Source: an uncultured Bacteroidales bacterium (GTDB lineage: Bacteria; Bacteroidota; Bacteroidia; Bacteroidales; F082). Taken from it: a stretch of 61,581 nucleotides of DNA. Position 1 is the first letter of the stretch. Each line of letters opens with the position of its first letter. A program made the translations under genes and the position numbers. The stretch is from contig CAMYYB010000009.1 of the NCBI GenBank assembly GCA_947303335.1, positions 1-61,581 of the forward strand. The letters are read 5' to 3'. The notes below the pieces were generated by a model. That model was given only the letters and a program-made list of their open reading frames with translations, had not been told where the DNA came from and searched no databases. Positions 52,984-61,048 of the stretch are shown piece by piece.

Positions 52984-53025
52984 CCCTCTCCCCTCTCCTC
53001 GGGGAGAGGGGCCGGGGGTGAGGGC
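52984..53025. repeat. 42-bp direct repeat, copy 2 (Rpn-gene 5' side)
   Basis: Second copy, identical to 51915-51956, same orientation, 1,069 bases apart. It lies upstream of the Rpn promoter. Confidence 0.85.
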
Positions 53026-53053
53026 TACACCGAGTAACCCTTGAACCTACCTA

Positions 53054-53155
53054 AGCGTTACGTTATCGTTATGTTAGCGTTACCTTGGAGTTACGAAAAA
53101 TATGATTAGAATTTGAGTAAAGTTTGAGTAGAAGGGGAGTAAAGGGGGAGTAAAA
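53054..53155. repeat. Low-complexity CGTTA and GAGTAAA short repeats
   Basis: Two blocks of imperfect short repeats. Block 53054-53083 has AGCGTTAC and CGTTATCGTTATG units. Block 53114-53155 has four GAGTAAA/GAGTAGA units separated by G-runs. They fill the gap between the Rpn-like gene and the receptor gene's 3' end. No terminator or gene was found here. Confidence 0.6.
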
Positions 53156-53199
53156 CCAATAAACTATATATACCTGTCTTTCAGAAGACATGAGAGAGA

Positions 53200-55695
53200 T
53201 CAATACCCCTCGTCTGACTGGTCATCTCCACCGCCTTCGTCGCCACCATCATCACCATCGGGACGGTTGCGCTTCATATTCTGCTGATTGATACGGTAGT
53301 TGAAGTTGAGTGAGAAGGAACGGCGGTTCCAGGTGCTGGTATTGTACTGCCAGAAGCCGTCGCCCCACGACTCTCCTCCCCAACTGCGGCTGTTGAAGAG
53401 GTCACGCACGTTGAAGGTGATGGTGCCATTGCCGTGCAGAATCTCCTTGCTCACCGCAAGGTCAATCCACCAGTTGCCTTTGTGCATTCCCAAAGGTTCC
53501 TTGTGCGGTCCCATGATGTGGGCAGTCAGCTGAAGGTCGAACCAGTTGCTCACCTTGAACTTCGAGACCACGCGGCCAAAGAGCATCCAGGTGGCATCAT
53601 CGTAGACCTTATCGTTAATCTTACCGTTGAATCGGGAGCGGAAGAAGTTGACGTTGCCGTTCAGGTTCCACCACTTGGTCATCTGCCCTTGAGCGACGGC
53701 CTCCACGCCAAAGTCGTCAGCCTTTCCGAAGTTGATAGGCATACTGTAAAACACCCCGTCATCCTCATAGGTGTAGCTGCGTATCATGTTGGTTCCGTGG
53801 CGGTAATAGGCTGTGAAGTTGAAAGTCGCTTTTTCCCAAAAGTGGATGTAACCCAGCTCGTAGCTGTCCATATAGGTCGGGGTCAAGGCGGGGTTGCCCA
53901 TGCGGATATTACGGTTATCATTATAGGAGCGGAAGGGACTCATCTGCCAGAAGCCCGGACGGCGGATGCGGCGCGTGTAGCTCACCTGGAACTGGTTCTT
54001 CTCGTTCACCGAATAATTGAGGTGGGCACTCGGGAAGAAATCAAAGTAGGGCTTGCCTCCGTTGATGGAGTCAGTGCCGTCGTGGGCATAGCCTTTCAGA
54101 TTGGTCATGATGTCGGTCATCTCAACACGGAGACCCACCTGTCCTGACCAGCGACCCCAGTCGTTGCCGATACTGGTGTACAAGGCCGCCACCTGCTCTT
54201 TGTACTCATAATCGTAGCAGTAGTCCGCCAAGGGGTTGTACACACCTGTGCTGTCTTGTTCCGTCACCATCGAAAGGCTGGTGATGTCGCGGTTGGTGTA
54301 TTTTCCGCCAATCTCCCACTGCGCCTTGGTGAGGAAGGGATGCACATAGTCGACGCTGGCCTGCAGGTTGCGCATCCGCTGGTCGTTGCTGGTCTTTTGG
54401 TAGAGCGTCCACAACGATTCCTGCATGTCCTTGTTGGGATAGAGCGTCTCGGTGATGTCGGAGCTCGAGTTTTCCTTATTGGTGAAGAAACGTACATTGG
54501 CTTTCAGGCTGCGGCCTTCGCGAGCAAATTTCTTGTCGTAGTCCAATGTCACCTCATACATCGGGTCGAACTCTTGGTAATCCTCGGCACGTTCGTCGTA
54601 GGTAGCGTTATTCAATAAAGGATACTCGTCGTAGTATTTCACCACGGGATGAGTCTCCAGATTGCCATAGCGGAAAACGAAAGCCGCACTAATAATATCA
54701 TTGTCGGTGATATAATAGTCGGCTCCCACCCGCACGTTATGGCCCATACGGCGCATACGGCGCTCGGTGGTTTGGTCGGTGAGTTGGGTGAAGATAGTGT
54801 CAAAGGTCATATCAGGACCTGTGCCGATAGTGTCGAGATAATAACGCTTGGTTTGGTTGATGCCGCCACCGATGTTGCTGCGGTTGTTGAAGCCATAGCT
54901 GGCGAAGAGGTTCCAGCGCTTCAGGCGATAGTTGCCTGAAAGACTCGCGCCATACATCCAAGGATAACCCGTCCGCACATTAACGGCCCCGTTGAACCCC
55001 CGGCGCTTGTCCTTTTTCAAAATGATATTGATGATACCTGCCGAGCCTTCTGCATCATAACGCACTGAAGGATTGGTGATAACCTCTACCCTCTCAATCA
55101 TGTCGCCTTGCAAGGTACGCAGCGCATCCTGGGTACTCATGCCCGATAGTCCTGACTCTTTGCCATCGATAAGGATACGTACTCCATCATCGCCCCTCAG
55201 ACTGACATTGCCTTCCACATCCACCGAAACAGCGGGGATATTTTCCAGCACCTCAATAGCATTGCCGGCGGTATTGGCCACATCCTTACCCACGTTGAAG
55301 ACGTGCTTGTCGAGAGTCATCTCGTAGGTGCTTTGCTCGGCCACCACCTCCACCTCGTTCAGCACCCGCTGGTCGGGAGAAAGGTTGATACGGCCCACAT
55401 CCACCAGACTTTTCGAGCCGTCCAAATTGACATTCTTGAAGGACTTCAAGTAGCCCATATACTGGATTTCCAGAACATAGCGGCCTTTCTCAAGCTCAAG
55501 GGAAAATGCACCTGTAGGTTCTGTGATACAGCCTGTTACAAAAGTAGAGTCAGGCAAACTGCAAGCCCTCACTGTGGCATATTCCATCGGGATGCCCGTC
55601 GTATTGTCATACACACGGCCTTTGACCGTGATGGATGCATAAATATACTGAAAGCTGAACAAAAGCGTCAGTAAAACAAGAAGTTGTCGTTTCAT
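53200..55695 (-). CDS. TonB-dependent-receptor-like outer-membrane beta-barrel protein
   Basis: 831 residues from the ATG at 55695 (MKRQLLVLLTLLFSF); an upstream in-frame ATG lies before the promoter. A signal peptide (1 to about 20) is followed by a carboxypeptidase-regulatory-like domain (ITVKGRVYDNTTGIPMEYA). A plug-like domain has NVGKDVANTAGNAIEVLENI and IRILIDGKES-type sequence. A 16- to 22-strand barrel follows (OMP_b-brl_3 type). The last 20 residues are an Asp/Gly/Glu-rich tail after the barrel, ending in Tyr. Substrate is unknown. No SusD-like partner is adjacent, so a SUS-type system is unlikely. It has its own promoter. Confidence 0.87.
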   Translation of the reverse strand: MKRQLLVLLTLLFSFQYIYASITVKGRVYDNTTGIPMEYATVRACSLPDSTFVTGCITEPTGAFSLELEKGRYVLEIQYMGYLKSFKNVNLDGSKSLVDVGRINLSPDQRVLNEVEVVAEQSTYEMTLDKHVFNVGKDVANTAGNAIEVLENIPAVSVDVEGNVSLRGDDGVRILIDGKESGLSGMSTQDALRTLQGDMIERVEVITNPSVRYDAEGSAGIINIILKKDKRRGFNGAVNVRTGYPWMYGASLSGNYRLKRWNLFASYGFNNRSNIGGGINQTKRYYLDTIGTGPDMTFDTIFTQLTDQTTERRMRRMGHNVRVGADYYITDNDIISAAFVFRYGNLETHPVVKYYDEYPLLNNATYDERAEDYQEFDPMYEVTLDYDKKFAREGRSLKANVRFFTNKENSSSDITETLYPNKDMQESLWTLYQKTSNDQRMRNLQASVDYVHPFLTKAQWEIGGKYTNRDITSLSMVTEQDSTGVYNPLADYCYDYEYKEQVAALYTSIGNDWGRWSGQVGLRVEMTDIMTNLKGYAHDGTDSINGGKPYFDFFPSAHLNYSVNEKNQFQVSYTRRIRRPGFWQMSPFRSYNDNRNIRMGNPALTPTYMDSYELGYIHFWEKATFNFTAYYRHGTNMIRSYTYEDDGVFYSMPINFGKADDFGVEAVAQGQMTKWWNLNGNVNFFRSRFNGKINDKVYDDATWMLFGRVVSKFKVSNWFDLQLTAHIMGPHKEPLGMHKGNWWIDLAVSKEILHGNGTITFNVRDLFNSRSWGGESWGDGFWQYNTSTWNRRSFSLNFNYRINQQNMKRNRPDGDDGGDEGGGDDQSDEGY

Positions 55696-55725
55696 ACAAA
55701 GGAATTTTCTGCTCGTTAAAGGTTG

Positions 55726-55733
55726 CAAAAATA
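55726..55733 (-). promoter_or_regulatory. -7 promoter element of the receptor gene
   Basis: On the minus strand this reads TATTTTTG (TAnnTTTG), 30 bases before the ATG at 55695. Confidence 0.6.
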
Positions 55734-55788
55734 GTTTTTTTTGCCCAAAGCCAAGTTGGATTTTTAGGACAAAATGGAAAAAACAGCG

Positions 55789-56002
55789 TTATCCCTGCAC
55801 ATTATCAAAGATTTTTGGGGCTCTATGGTTACGCCTTGTCAAAAAACGGCATGAAAAAAGCCGACATTGCTGCCGCCGTTTCTTTGGTACACCATTTTGT
55901 GGACCACCGATTGGTGTACCAAATTGCTGCAAAAATTGCATTATCCCTGCGCATGGTCAAAGATTTTGGGGGTTCTATGATTGCGCATTGCCAAAAAATG
56001 GC
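55789..56002. repeat. Diverged direct duplication of about 60 bp
   Basis: Copy A (55789-55852) and copy B (55941-56002) share TTATCCCTGC, TCAAAGATTTT, GGGG and TCTATG-TT blocks in the same order, then a CAAAAAA-GGCA block. They are 152 bases apart and bracket the 12-bp inverted repeat at 55883-55923. The arrangement could be an old miniature mobile element or a duplicated leader segment. Confidence 0.6.
55883..55923. repeat. Perfect 12-bp inverted repeat
   Basis: TTTGGTACACCA (55883-55894) pairs exactly with TGGTGTACCAAA (55912-55923) across a 17-base loop that itself contains GTGG-A-CCAC. The strong dyad could be an operator, an RNA hairpin or part of a mobile element. Confidence 0.8.
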
Positions 56003-56021
56003 ACAAAACAAGCACCAAACT

Positions 56022-56153
56022 TTGAAAAGTGTAGTTTTCAGCCCCAAATTTTTATTGAAAAGTGTAGTTTTTTGGCGCGTTTTTATATTGAAAAGTGTAT
56101 ATTTGCAGCCTGAAAAGTTATTGAAAAGTGTATATTGGCTATGTTGTACAGGA
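56022..56153 (+). repeat. Four 33-bp tandem repeats (TTGAAAAGTGTA iterons)
   Basis: TTGAAAAGTGTA starts at 56022, 56055, 56088 and 56121, exactly 33 bases apart. The 12-base head is invariant, the next six are (G/T)(T/A)TT-rich, and the rest vary. The third copy continues as TATATTTG, an exact TAnnTTTG promoter element, 36 bases before the ATG of the ATPase remnant. Confidence 0.85.
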
Positions 56154-56209
56154 AAATCAGCAAGGAAATTGAGGCGCATTTGGCTTCGCCGTCCGATAAA
56201 GATTTCTAA
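56141..56209 (+). pseudogene. Remnant (22 codons) of a DUF4143/AAA-type ATPase gene
   Basis: The frame MLYRKISKEIEAHLASPSDK then DF and a stop resembles the first 20 residues of one large branch of DUF4143/AAA ATPases, where the Walker A segment follows directly. It is cut at the point where it meets the end of priA, whose stop begins at 56210. It lies right after the TTGAAAAGTGTA repeats, so those may be the ancestral upstream region of such genes. Confidence 0.55.
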
Positions 56210-58693
56210 TCACATCGGGTCCACATCCACCTGCACTTGAACGGCCTTGTATTCGGAATTCTGCTGGAACAAATGAATCTGTTCAGCAATCAGCTCCTTC
56301 ACCCTTTGGGCATTAAAGTCGCGGCGGAACTTCACCATCATCTGTTTGATATACAAATTCTTGACTCTTGATACAACGGGGTACTCAGGTCCCAACAAAT
56401 CTTGCTTGAAAATCGGTCGTAACATGGCCGCCAATTCCGAAGCAGCAGGGTTGAGTTTTTGGTAATCCTTATGTTTCAGTCGAATCAGAATCAGCCTGAA
56501 AAACGGCGGATAGCCAAACTGCCTGCGGATGACCATCTGCTTTTCATACAAGCCACGGAAGTCGTTGCGCAACACGTCCTGAAGGACGGGATGCGCTGGC
56601 TCGTAAGTCTGGATGATGACCTTACCCTGCTTGCCTTTTCTGCCTGCCCTACCCGCCACTTGAGCCATCAATTGGAAGCTGCGCTCATGGGCGCGGAAGT
56701 CGGGAAAAGAGAGCATATTATCCGCATTGAGAATGCCCACCACCTTCACCGAGTCGAAATCCAAACCTTTCGTGACCATTTGTGTACCCACCAAGATATT
56801 GGTCTCCTTGTCCTGAAACGATTCCAAAATGCTCTGGTAGTCGTTCTTCGAGCGGGTGGTGTCGAGGTCGAGGCGAGCCACTTTGGCTTCGGGCATCACG
56901 AGTCTCAAGTCTTCCTCAATCTTCTCAGTACCAAAGCCGTGCATTCGGATGTTGGTGCTGTGGCAAGTGGGGCATTCCATTGGAACAGAGGCCGTATAGC
57001 CGCAATAATGGCAGCGCAATACGTTTTGGGATTTATGATAAATCAGGCTCACGTCGCAATTGATGCACTGGGGTACATAATGGCATTCGTCGCACTCCAA
57101 GCGCAGGGAGAAGCCCCTACGATTTTGGAACAGAATCACCTGGTTGTGTTCCTCCAATGTTTCTTTCATCGCATCGAGCAGGGTGCTACCGAAGTCGGCT
57201 TTCATGGTCTTGCGTCGCCGCTCCACCCGCATATCGCTGAGGATGATTTCGGGCATCTGTACGCCTCCGAAACGCTCCGTGATTTCCACCAAATGATAAC
57301 GACCGTTCAAGGCATTGTAATAGCTTTCGTAGGACGGCGTTGCCGAACCTAACACAGTGTTGGCCTTATGCATCGCGGCCAATACGATAGCTGCGTCGCG
57401 GGCATTATAGCGCGGTGCCGGGTCAATCTGCTTAAAGCTGCTGTCGTGTTCCTCATCGACGATGATAAGACCGATGTCGGAATAGGGCAGAAAGATGGCC
57501 GAGCGCGAACCTATGATAATCTGGTGCTTTGGTGACTGGGTCTGTCCGAAGTCGCGAACTTGTTCCCACACCTCTACCCTCTCGTTGGTGCCGTATCGCG
57601 AATGATACACGCCCAACCTGTCACCGAAATACGCTTTCAGTCGATTGATAGTCTGGGCTGTCAGTGCAATCTCAGGCAGAAGATACAGCACCTGTTTCCC
57701 TTGGTCAACGGCTTCCTTTATGAGTTTGATATATATTTCCGTCTTTCCCGAAGAGGTAACACCGTGCAGCAGGACAGGCCTCTTTTCTTCAAAACCAACT
57801 TTAATGCCCTCGTAGGCCTTCTGCTGTGCCTCAGTGAGTTGTATGCTGTCCACATCAGTCTGTACCTTAAATTCCTTCAGACGGCTCACTTTGCGCTCAT
57901 AGACCTCAAAGATGCCTTTCTCAACCATCGCTTTCAGTATCGTGGAATGGGCATTGGCTTTTTGTAACAAGGACTTGACCAGAATATCGTTGTCGGCATC
58001 GCCACCGAGGGTAATAAAGGCTAACAGGACTTCCAACTGCTTGTAGGCACGTTGGGTCAGGCTGTCCATCAGTTCGTGAACTCGGGCCTCGTCGCGGTAT
58101 TCCGCTGAGAGTCTTGCAAAACGCTCATATTTCGCCTTGTATTTCTCATTCAGTTCCTCCTCCATCACGAGAATACCTTTTTCCATCATGCTGTGGACCA
58201 GCGGCATCACTTTCTTGTATCCGATAATCTTACTCACCTCACTGATGGTGATTTTCGGCTTGATTTGAAGGGCTTCCACGATGAGGTATTCATAGTCGTT
58301 CAGGGCGACGGAATCAAGTTCATAATCGGGAGAAAGGGCAACCGTCGTCTCACTGCTCAGTTTCAAAGCGGAGGGCAAAGCGGCTTGCATCACCTCTCCG
58401 AGATGGCACATATAATAGGTCTTCACCCAGTCCCAAAACTTCAGTTGCTTCTCGTTGACCAAAGGTTGGTCATCGAGCAGGTCCATCAGAAACTTGACTT
58501 CCACCGAAGGCACTTGTTCCGTAAGACTCACTATCAGTCCCGACATGATTTTGGTCTTGCCGAACTGCACCACCGCCCGCTGACCTATATGCACTTTGTC
58601 GTTCAAGGCGAACGGCACGCGATAGGTGAAGGTACTCGGAACCGGGATGGGCAACAGGACCTCAGCAAATAATGTGAGACGGTCGGACGGCAT
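56210..58693 (-). CDS. priA: Primosomal protein N', replication restart helicase
   Basis: An 827-residue DEAH-type 3'-5' helicase that reloads the replisome at stalled forks. An N-terminal DNA-binding domain (PIPVPSTFTYRVPF, GQRAVVQFGK) is followed by Walker A HGVTSSGKTEIY (about 309-320) and Walker B with IIVDEEHDSS (about 409-418). Zinc-binding Cys pairs lie in about 534-575 (CDECHYVPQCINC, CHYCGYT, CPTC). The C-terminal motifs LVGTQMVTKGLDF and QVAGRAGRKG complete it. It follows the plug gene by eight bases with no promoter between, so they are probably co-transcribed. Confidence 0.96.
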   Translation of the reverse strand: MPSDRLTLFAEVLLPIPVPSTFTYRVPFALNDKVHIGQRAVVQFGKTKIMSGLIVSLTEQVPSVEVKFLMDLLDDQPLVNEKQLKFWDWVKTYYMCHLGEVMQAALPSALKLSSETTVALSPDYELDSVALNDYEYLIVEALQIKPKITISEVSKIIGYKKVMPLVHSMMEKGILVMEEELNEKYKAKYERFARLSAEYRDEARVHELMDSLTQRAYKQLEVLLAFITLGGDADNDILVKSLLQKANAHSTILKAMVEKGIFEVYERKVSRLKEFKVQTDVDSIQLTEAQQKAYEGIKVGFEEKRPVLLHGVTSSGKTEIYIKLIKEAVDQGKQVLYLLPEIALTAQTINRLKAYFGDRLGVYHSRYGTNERVEVWEQVRDFGQTQSPKHQIIIGSRSAIFLPYSDIGLIIVDEEHDSSFKQIDPAPRYNARDAAIVLAAMHKANTVLGSATPSYESYYNALNGRYHLVEITERFGGVQMPEIILSDMRVERRRKTMKADFGSTLLDAMKETLEEHNQVILFQNRRGFSLRLECDECHYVPQCINCDVSLIYHKSQNVLRCHYCGYTASVPMECPTCHSTNIRMHGFGTEKIEEDLRLVMPEAKVARLDLDTTRSKNDYQSILESFQDKETNILVGTQMVTKGLDFDSVKVVGILNADNMLSFPDFRAHERSFQLMAQVAGRAGRKGKQGKVIIQTYEPAHPVLQDVLRNDFRGLYEKQMVIRRQFGYPPFFRLILIRLKHKDYQKLNPAASELAAMLRPIFKQDLLGPEYPVVSRVKNLYIKQMMVKFRRDFNAQRVKELIAEQIHLFQQNSEYKAVQVQVDVDPM

Positions 58694-58701
58694 GGGGCGT
58701 A

Positions 58702-59973
58702 TTAGTGGGAATTAACTGTGGCATAGCCTAACAACTCGTCATATCCCTTGATGGAGTTGTAATAATAGAAATAGAGCTTATAGACATTGTTAGTCTCCCA
58801 GAAGTTACCTTCTGTCAAATCGGTCATCACCTCTCCCGTCTTACGGTCGACGGTGGCGAACATGAAGTTGTAATAGCCTTGCTTGAGCAGCATCGAGCAG
58901 GTGTAACCGTGCAGACGATAGTCATAGATCATCTTGTTGTTATCGTTGAAAGCCCAGTCGTTGATGGCACCTATGATGTAAAGATCCTCATGCGACAGCG
59001 GAGCCTCACTCTTGTAGAAGAAGTTGACACGACAGTAGTCAGCCTCAGTAGCATTGTCCAAATCCTCGTTTTCCACATAGACGAACTTCTCCCCGTGTAT
59101 GTCCTCATAGCTTGCATACGCTTTTCTAACCCGTGACTCACAGGTGGAGATATCGAACTCAAAATAATCCTCTGTTTGCCGGATATGGGCCAGGTTCTCC
59201 GATTGGAAATATACATTGCTCGTGTTGAACCTGCGGTATTGGTTCGCACCTTCAAAAACCGTCTTGGGATGATGTTCGAAAGAGATATAGTCCGGATAAA
59301 CGTAGGTAGGCTTCAATCCGACAGCCGCATTGTCCCAACGTCCGTTCTGCCTAATGGTCAAACTGCTGAACTGTTGCGTATTGATGGAGACATAGCTGTT
59401 CATGTTAATCTTCACATCAAGCTGCTGATGGGTATCAGTCAGCGACAAATCATCAGAATAGCGCGGCACTGTGATACCCATACGTGCTTTTTCGTCCACC
59501 ACCATAAACCGGCGGGTGAAGTACAAGTCGTTCAGGTCTTCTCCATAAACGACGAGCAGATAGTTCCCTGAAACCAAAGGTTGCATATCGTCTTTGGGAA
59601 ACAGCAGTTGGTAGTTGACATAATCCACCAAGGTATTGCGCGAAAAAGCATAGTCATCTATGCGGTCCGACTCAAAACCTGATGCGTATTGGATACGCTG
59701 AATGTCGGTAGGCTGCCAGTCGTGGCTGCAATGGATGAAGGTATAGTTAAGCACCTCACCGTTGCCACCGAGAATGTCAAAACTCAAGGTCAAGCGCTCG
59801 ACCAAATCTCCCAAAGGAACCACCGGGTCTTTCAGTTGGTCGCCATCGGCATAGAGCAGGACCGTCTGCACCTCGGGACGATAGTTGATATTGCCGCAAT
59901 ACTGTCTGAAGTCTTGCGCCCACAGGCCCGCTGACCACACTAAGGCCAATATGAACAGAATGCTTTTTCTCAT
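58702..59973 (-). CDS. Type IX secretion system plug protein (DUF5103)
   Basis: A 423-residue exported protein with a signal peptide (MRKSILFILALVWSAGLWAQ, 1-20). It fits the DUF5103 family, now described as the plug that closes the periplasmic side of the SprA translocon in the T9SS. Characteristic stretches are LSFDILGGNGEVLNYTFIHC-HDW near the N-terminus, MNSYVSINTQQFSSLTIRQNGRWD in the middle (split at 20), and a C-terminal EDLYIIGAINDW with KQGYYNFMFATVD. Promoter at 59990-59997. The DUF5103 assignment is from memory of the family and fairly firm. Confidence 0.85.
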   Translation of the reverse strand: MRKSILFILALVWSAGLWAQDFRQYCGNINYRPEVQTVLLYADGDQLKDPVVPLGDLVERLTLSFDILGGNGEVLNYTFIHCSHDWQPTDIQRIQYASGFESDRIDDYAFSRNTLVDYVNYQLLFPKDDMQPLVSGNYLLVVYGEDLNDLYFTRRFMVVDEKARMGITVPRYSDDLSLTDTHQQLDVKINMNSYVSINTQQFSSLTIRQNGRWDNAAVGLKPTYVYPDYISFEHHPKTVFEGANQYRRFNTSNVYFQSENLAHIRQTEDYFEFDISTCESRVRKAYASYEDIHGEKFVYVENEDLDNATEADYCRVNFFYKSEAPLSHEDLYIIGAINDWAFNDNNKMIYDYRLHGYTCSMLLKQGYYNFMFATVDRKTGEVMTDLTEGNFWETNNVYKLYFYYYNSIKGYDELLGYATVNSH

Positions 59974-59989
59974 ACGAAGATATTTTCTG

Positions 59990-59997
59990 CAAAGATA
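59990..59997 (-). promoter_or_regulatory. -7 promoter element of the plug-priA unit
   Basis: On the minus strand this reads TATCTTTG (TAnnTTTG), 16 bases before the ATG at 59973, so the leader is only about ten bases. It abuts the terminator of the upstream greA-HIT unit. Confidence 0.6.
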
Positions 59998-60024
59998 ATA
60001 AAAAAAGCCTCACATTGGAGGCTT
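59998..60024 (-). terminator. Intrinsic terminator of the greA-HIT operon
   Basis: On the minus strand: a 7-bp stem AAGCCTC / GAGGCTT with a six-base loop, the last two stem bases running into a tract of seven T's in all. It lies 32 bases past the HIT gene stop (60057). Confidence 0.8.
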
Positions 60025-60056
60025 ATTTTTGCACGCAGAATTTGCATAAATCGCAA

Positions 60057-60449
60057 TTACAAATTCGCAACGATCTTCTTCTGAACCTCCACGAACTCCT
60101 CAGGAGTCATCTTGACGTGTTCCTTCTTGAAGTCCATGTCGCCTTCTTGCGAGATAGGTATCAGGTGGATATGGGCATGAGGCACCTCAAGGCCAATGAC
60201 CGCCACAGCGATACGCTTGCAAGGCACAGCCTTCTCGATGGCTTTGGCGACCTTCTTGGCGAATACCATCATTGCACCGATTTCATCGTCCTCAAGATGG
60301 AAGATATAGTCGTCCTCGCGCTTGGGAATCACCAGAGTGTGACCCTTCATCACAGGATTGATGTCCAAAAAGGCGAAGAAGCGCTCGTCTTCAGCGATTT
60401 TGTAGCAAGGGATTTCACCCTTCACGATTTTTGAAAAGATTGTAGCCAT
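60057..60449 (-). CDS. HIT family protein (HinT-like nucleotide hydrolase)
   Basis: A 130-residue histidine-triad protein, which hydrolyses adenosine phosphoramidates or similar nucleotides in the cytoplasm. The catalytic HAHIH motif is at 91-95. The N-terminus IFSKIVKGEIPCYKIAEDE and the NPVMKGHTLVIPK block are typical of HinT. It is 11 bases after greA and shares its transcript, a pairing I recall from many Bacteroidetes. Confidence 0.93.
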   Translation of the reverse strand: MATIFSKIVKGEIPCYKIAEDERFFAFLDINPVMKGHTLVIPKREDDYIFHLEDDEIGAMMVFAKKVAKAIEKAVPCKRIAVAVIGLEVPHAHIHLIPISQEGDMDFKKEHVKMTPEEFVEVQKKIVANL

Positions 60450-60460
60450 ATTGATGAGGA

Positions 60461-60934
60461 TTAACGGGTGATTTCAAGCACTTCAAACAACATCTTGCCA
60501 GCGGGAACCATGATTTCGGCTATTTCGCCCACCTGTTTCCCCAAAAGGCCCTTACCAATGGGGGAGTTAATGGAGATTTTGCCTTCCTTGAAGTTAGCTT
60601 CCTTCTCGGGAACGATGGCATAGGTCATCACCATCTTGTTCTTGGTGTTCCTAATCTTGACGGTGGAATATAGCAATACTTTGGAAGTATCCATTTTCGA
60701 CTCGTCCAGAACACGGGCATTAAAAATAAGTTCCTGAAGCTCGGCAATCTTAGCTTCCAACAGACCTTGGGCCTCTTTGGCAGCATCATATTCAGCATTC
60801 TCAGAGAGGTCACCTTTATCGCGGGCCTCTTGGATGGCCAGAACAATACGGGGACGCTCACGCAAGATGAGGTCGTCAAGCTCTTCTTTCAGTTTCTGCA
60901 ACCCTTCTTGGGTAAAGTATTTAATCTCTGACAT
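60461..60934 (-). CDS. greA: Transcription elongation factor GreA
   Basis: A 157-residue factor that rescues backtracked RNA polymerase by stimulating transcript cleavage. An N-terminal coiled coil has ARDKGDLSENAEYDAAKE (about 37-54), with the tip acidic residues Asp and Glu in DLSENAEYD. The C-terminal FKBP-like domain has SINSPIGKGLLGKQVGE. A -7 element lies at 61012-61019 and the leader contains a terminator-like hairpin at 60968-61000. Confidence 0.96.
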   Translation of the reverse strand: MSEIKYFTQEGLQKLKEELDDLILRERPRIVLAIQEARDKGDLSENAEYDAAKEAQGLLEAKIAELQELIFNARVLDESKMDTSKVLLYSTVKIRNTKNKMVMTYAIVPEKEANFKEGKISINSPIGKGLLGKQVGEIAEIMVPAGKMLFEVLEITR

Positions 60935-60963
60935 AATAGTGTATATTGTTCAAAAAAAGTGTC

Positions 60964-61000
60964 AAAAAAGGAGACCCTTACCGAAATAAGGGTCTTCCTT
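60964..61000 (-). terminator. Terminator-like hairpin in the greA leader
   Basis: On the minus strand: arms AAGGAAGACCCTTA (61000-60987) and TAAGGGTCTCCTT (60980-60968), pairing over 13 bp with one bulged base and a six-base loop. The descending arm runs into TTTTTT (60969-60964). It lies after the greA -7 element and before the greA ATG, so it can act either as porV terminator or as a greA attenuator. Confidence 0.75.
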
Positions 61001-61011
61001 TAAAATCGCTG

Positions 61012-61019
61012 CAAAGATA
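61012..61019 (-). promoter_or_regulatory. -7 promoter element upstream of greA
   Basis: On the minus strand this reads TATCTTTG (TAnnTTTG). A start near 61005 puts the hairpin at the very 5' end of the greA transcript. No second TAnnTTTG was found between the hairpin and the greA ATG. Confidence 0.6.
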
Positions 61020-61048
61020 CGAATAATTTCGATTCTTGCTTGCTTTTA

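Larger units (their letters stand above)
55734..56209. other. Repeat-rich intergenic region between receptor and priA
   Basis: Holds a diverged 60-bp duplication (55789-55852 and 55941-56002), a perfect 12-bp inverted repeat (55883-55923), four 33-bp repeats (56022-56153) and a 22-codon gene remnant. Open frames on both strands (up to 141 codons) run across these repeats, have no family resemblance and are not called as genes. Confidence 0.65.

Noticed and set aside
56022-56153. CRISPR-like array
   Set aside because: The conserved part is only 12 bases, the variable parts are about 21 bases and AT-rich like the rest, and there are no cas genes. It is better described as an iteron-type repeat.
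55815-56240. Plus-strand frame of 141 codons, and a minus-strand frame at 55829-56179
   Set aside because: Both run through direct, inverted and 33-bp repeats. The apparent 11-residue periodicity in each is just the 33-bp repeat translated.
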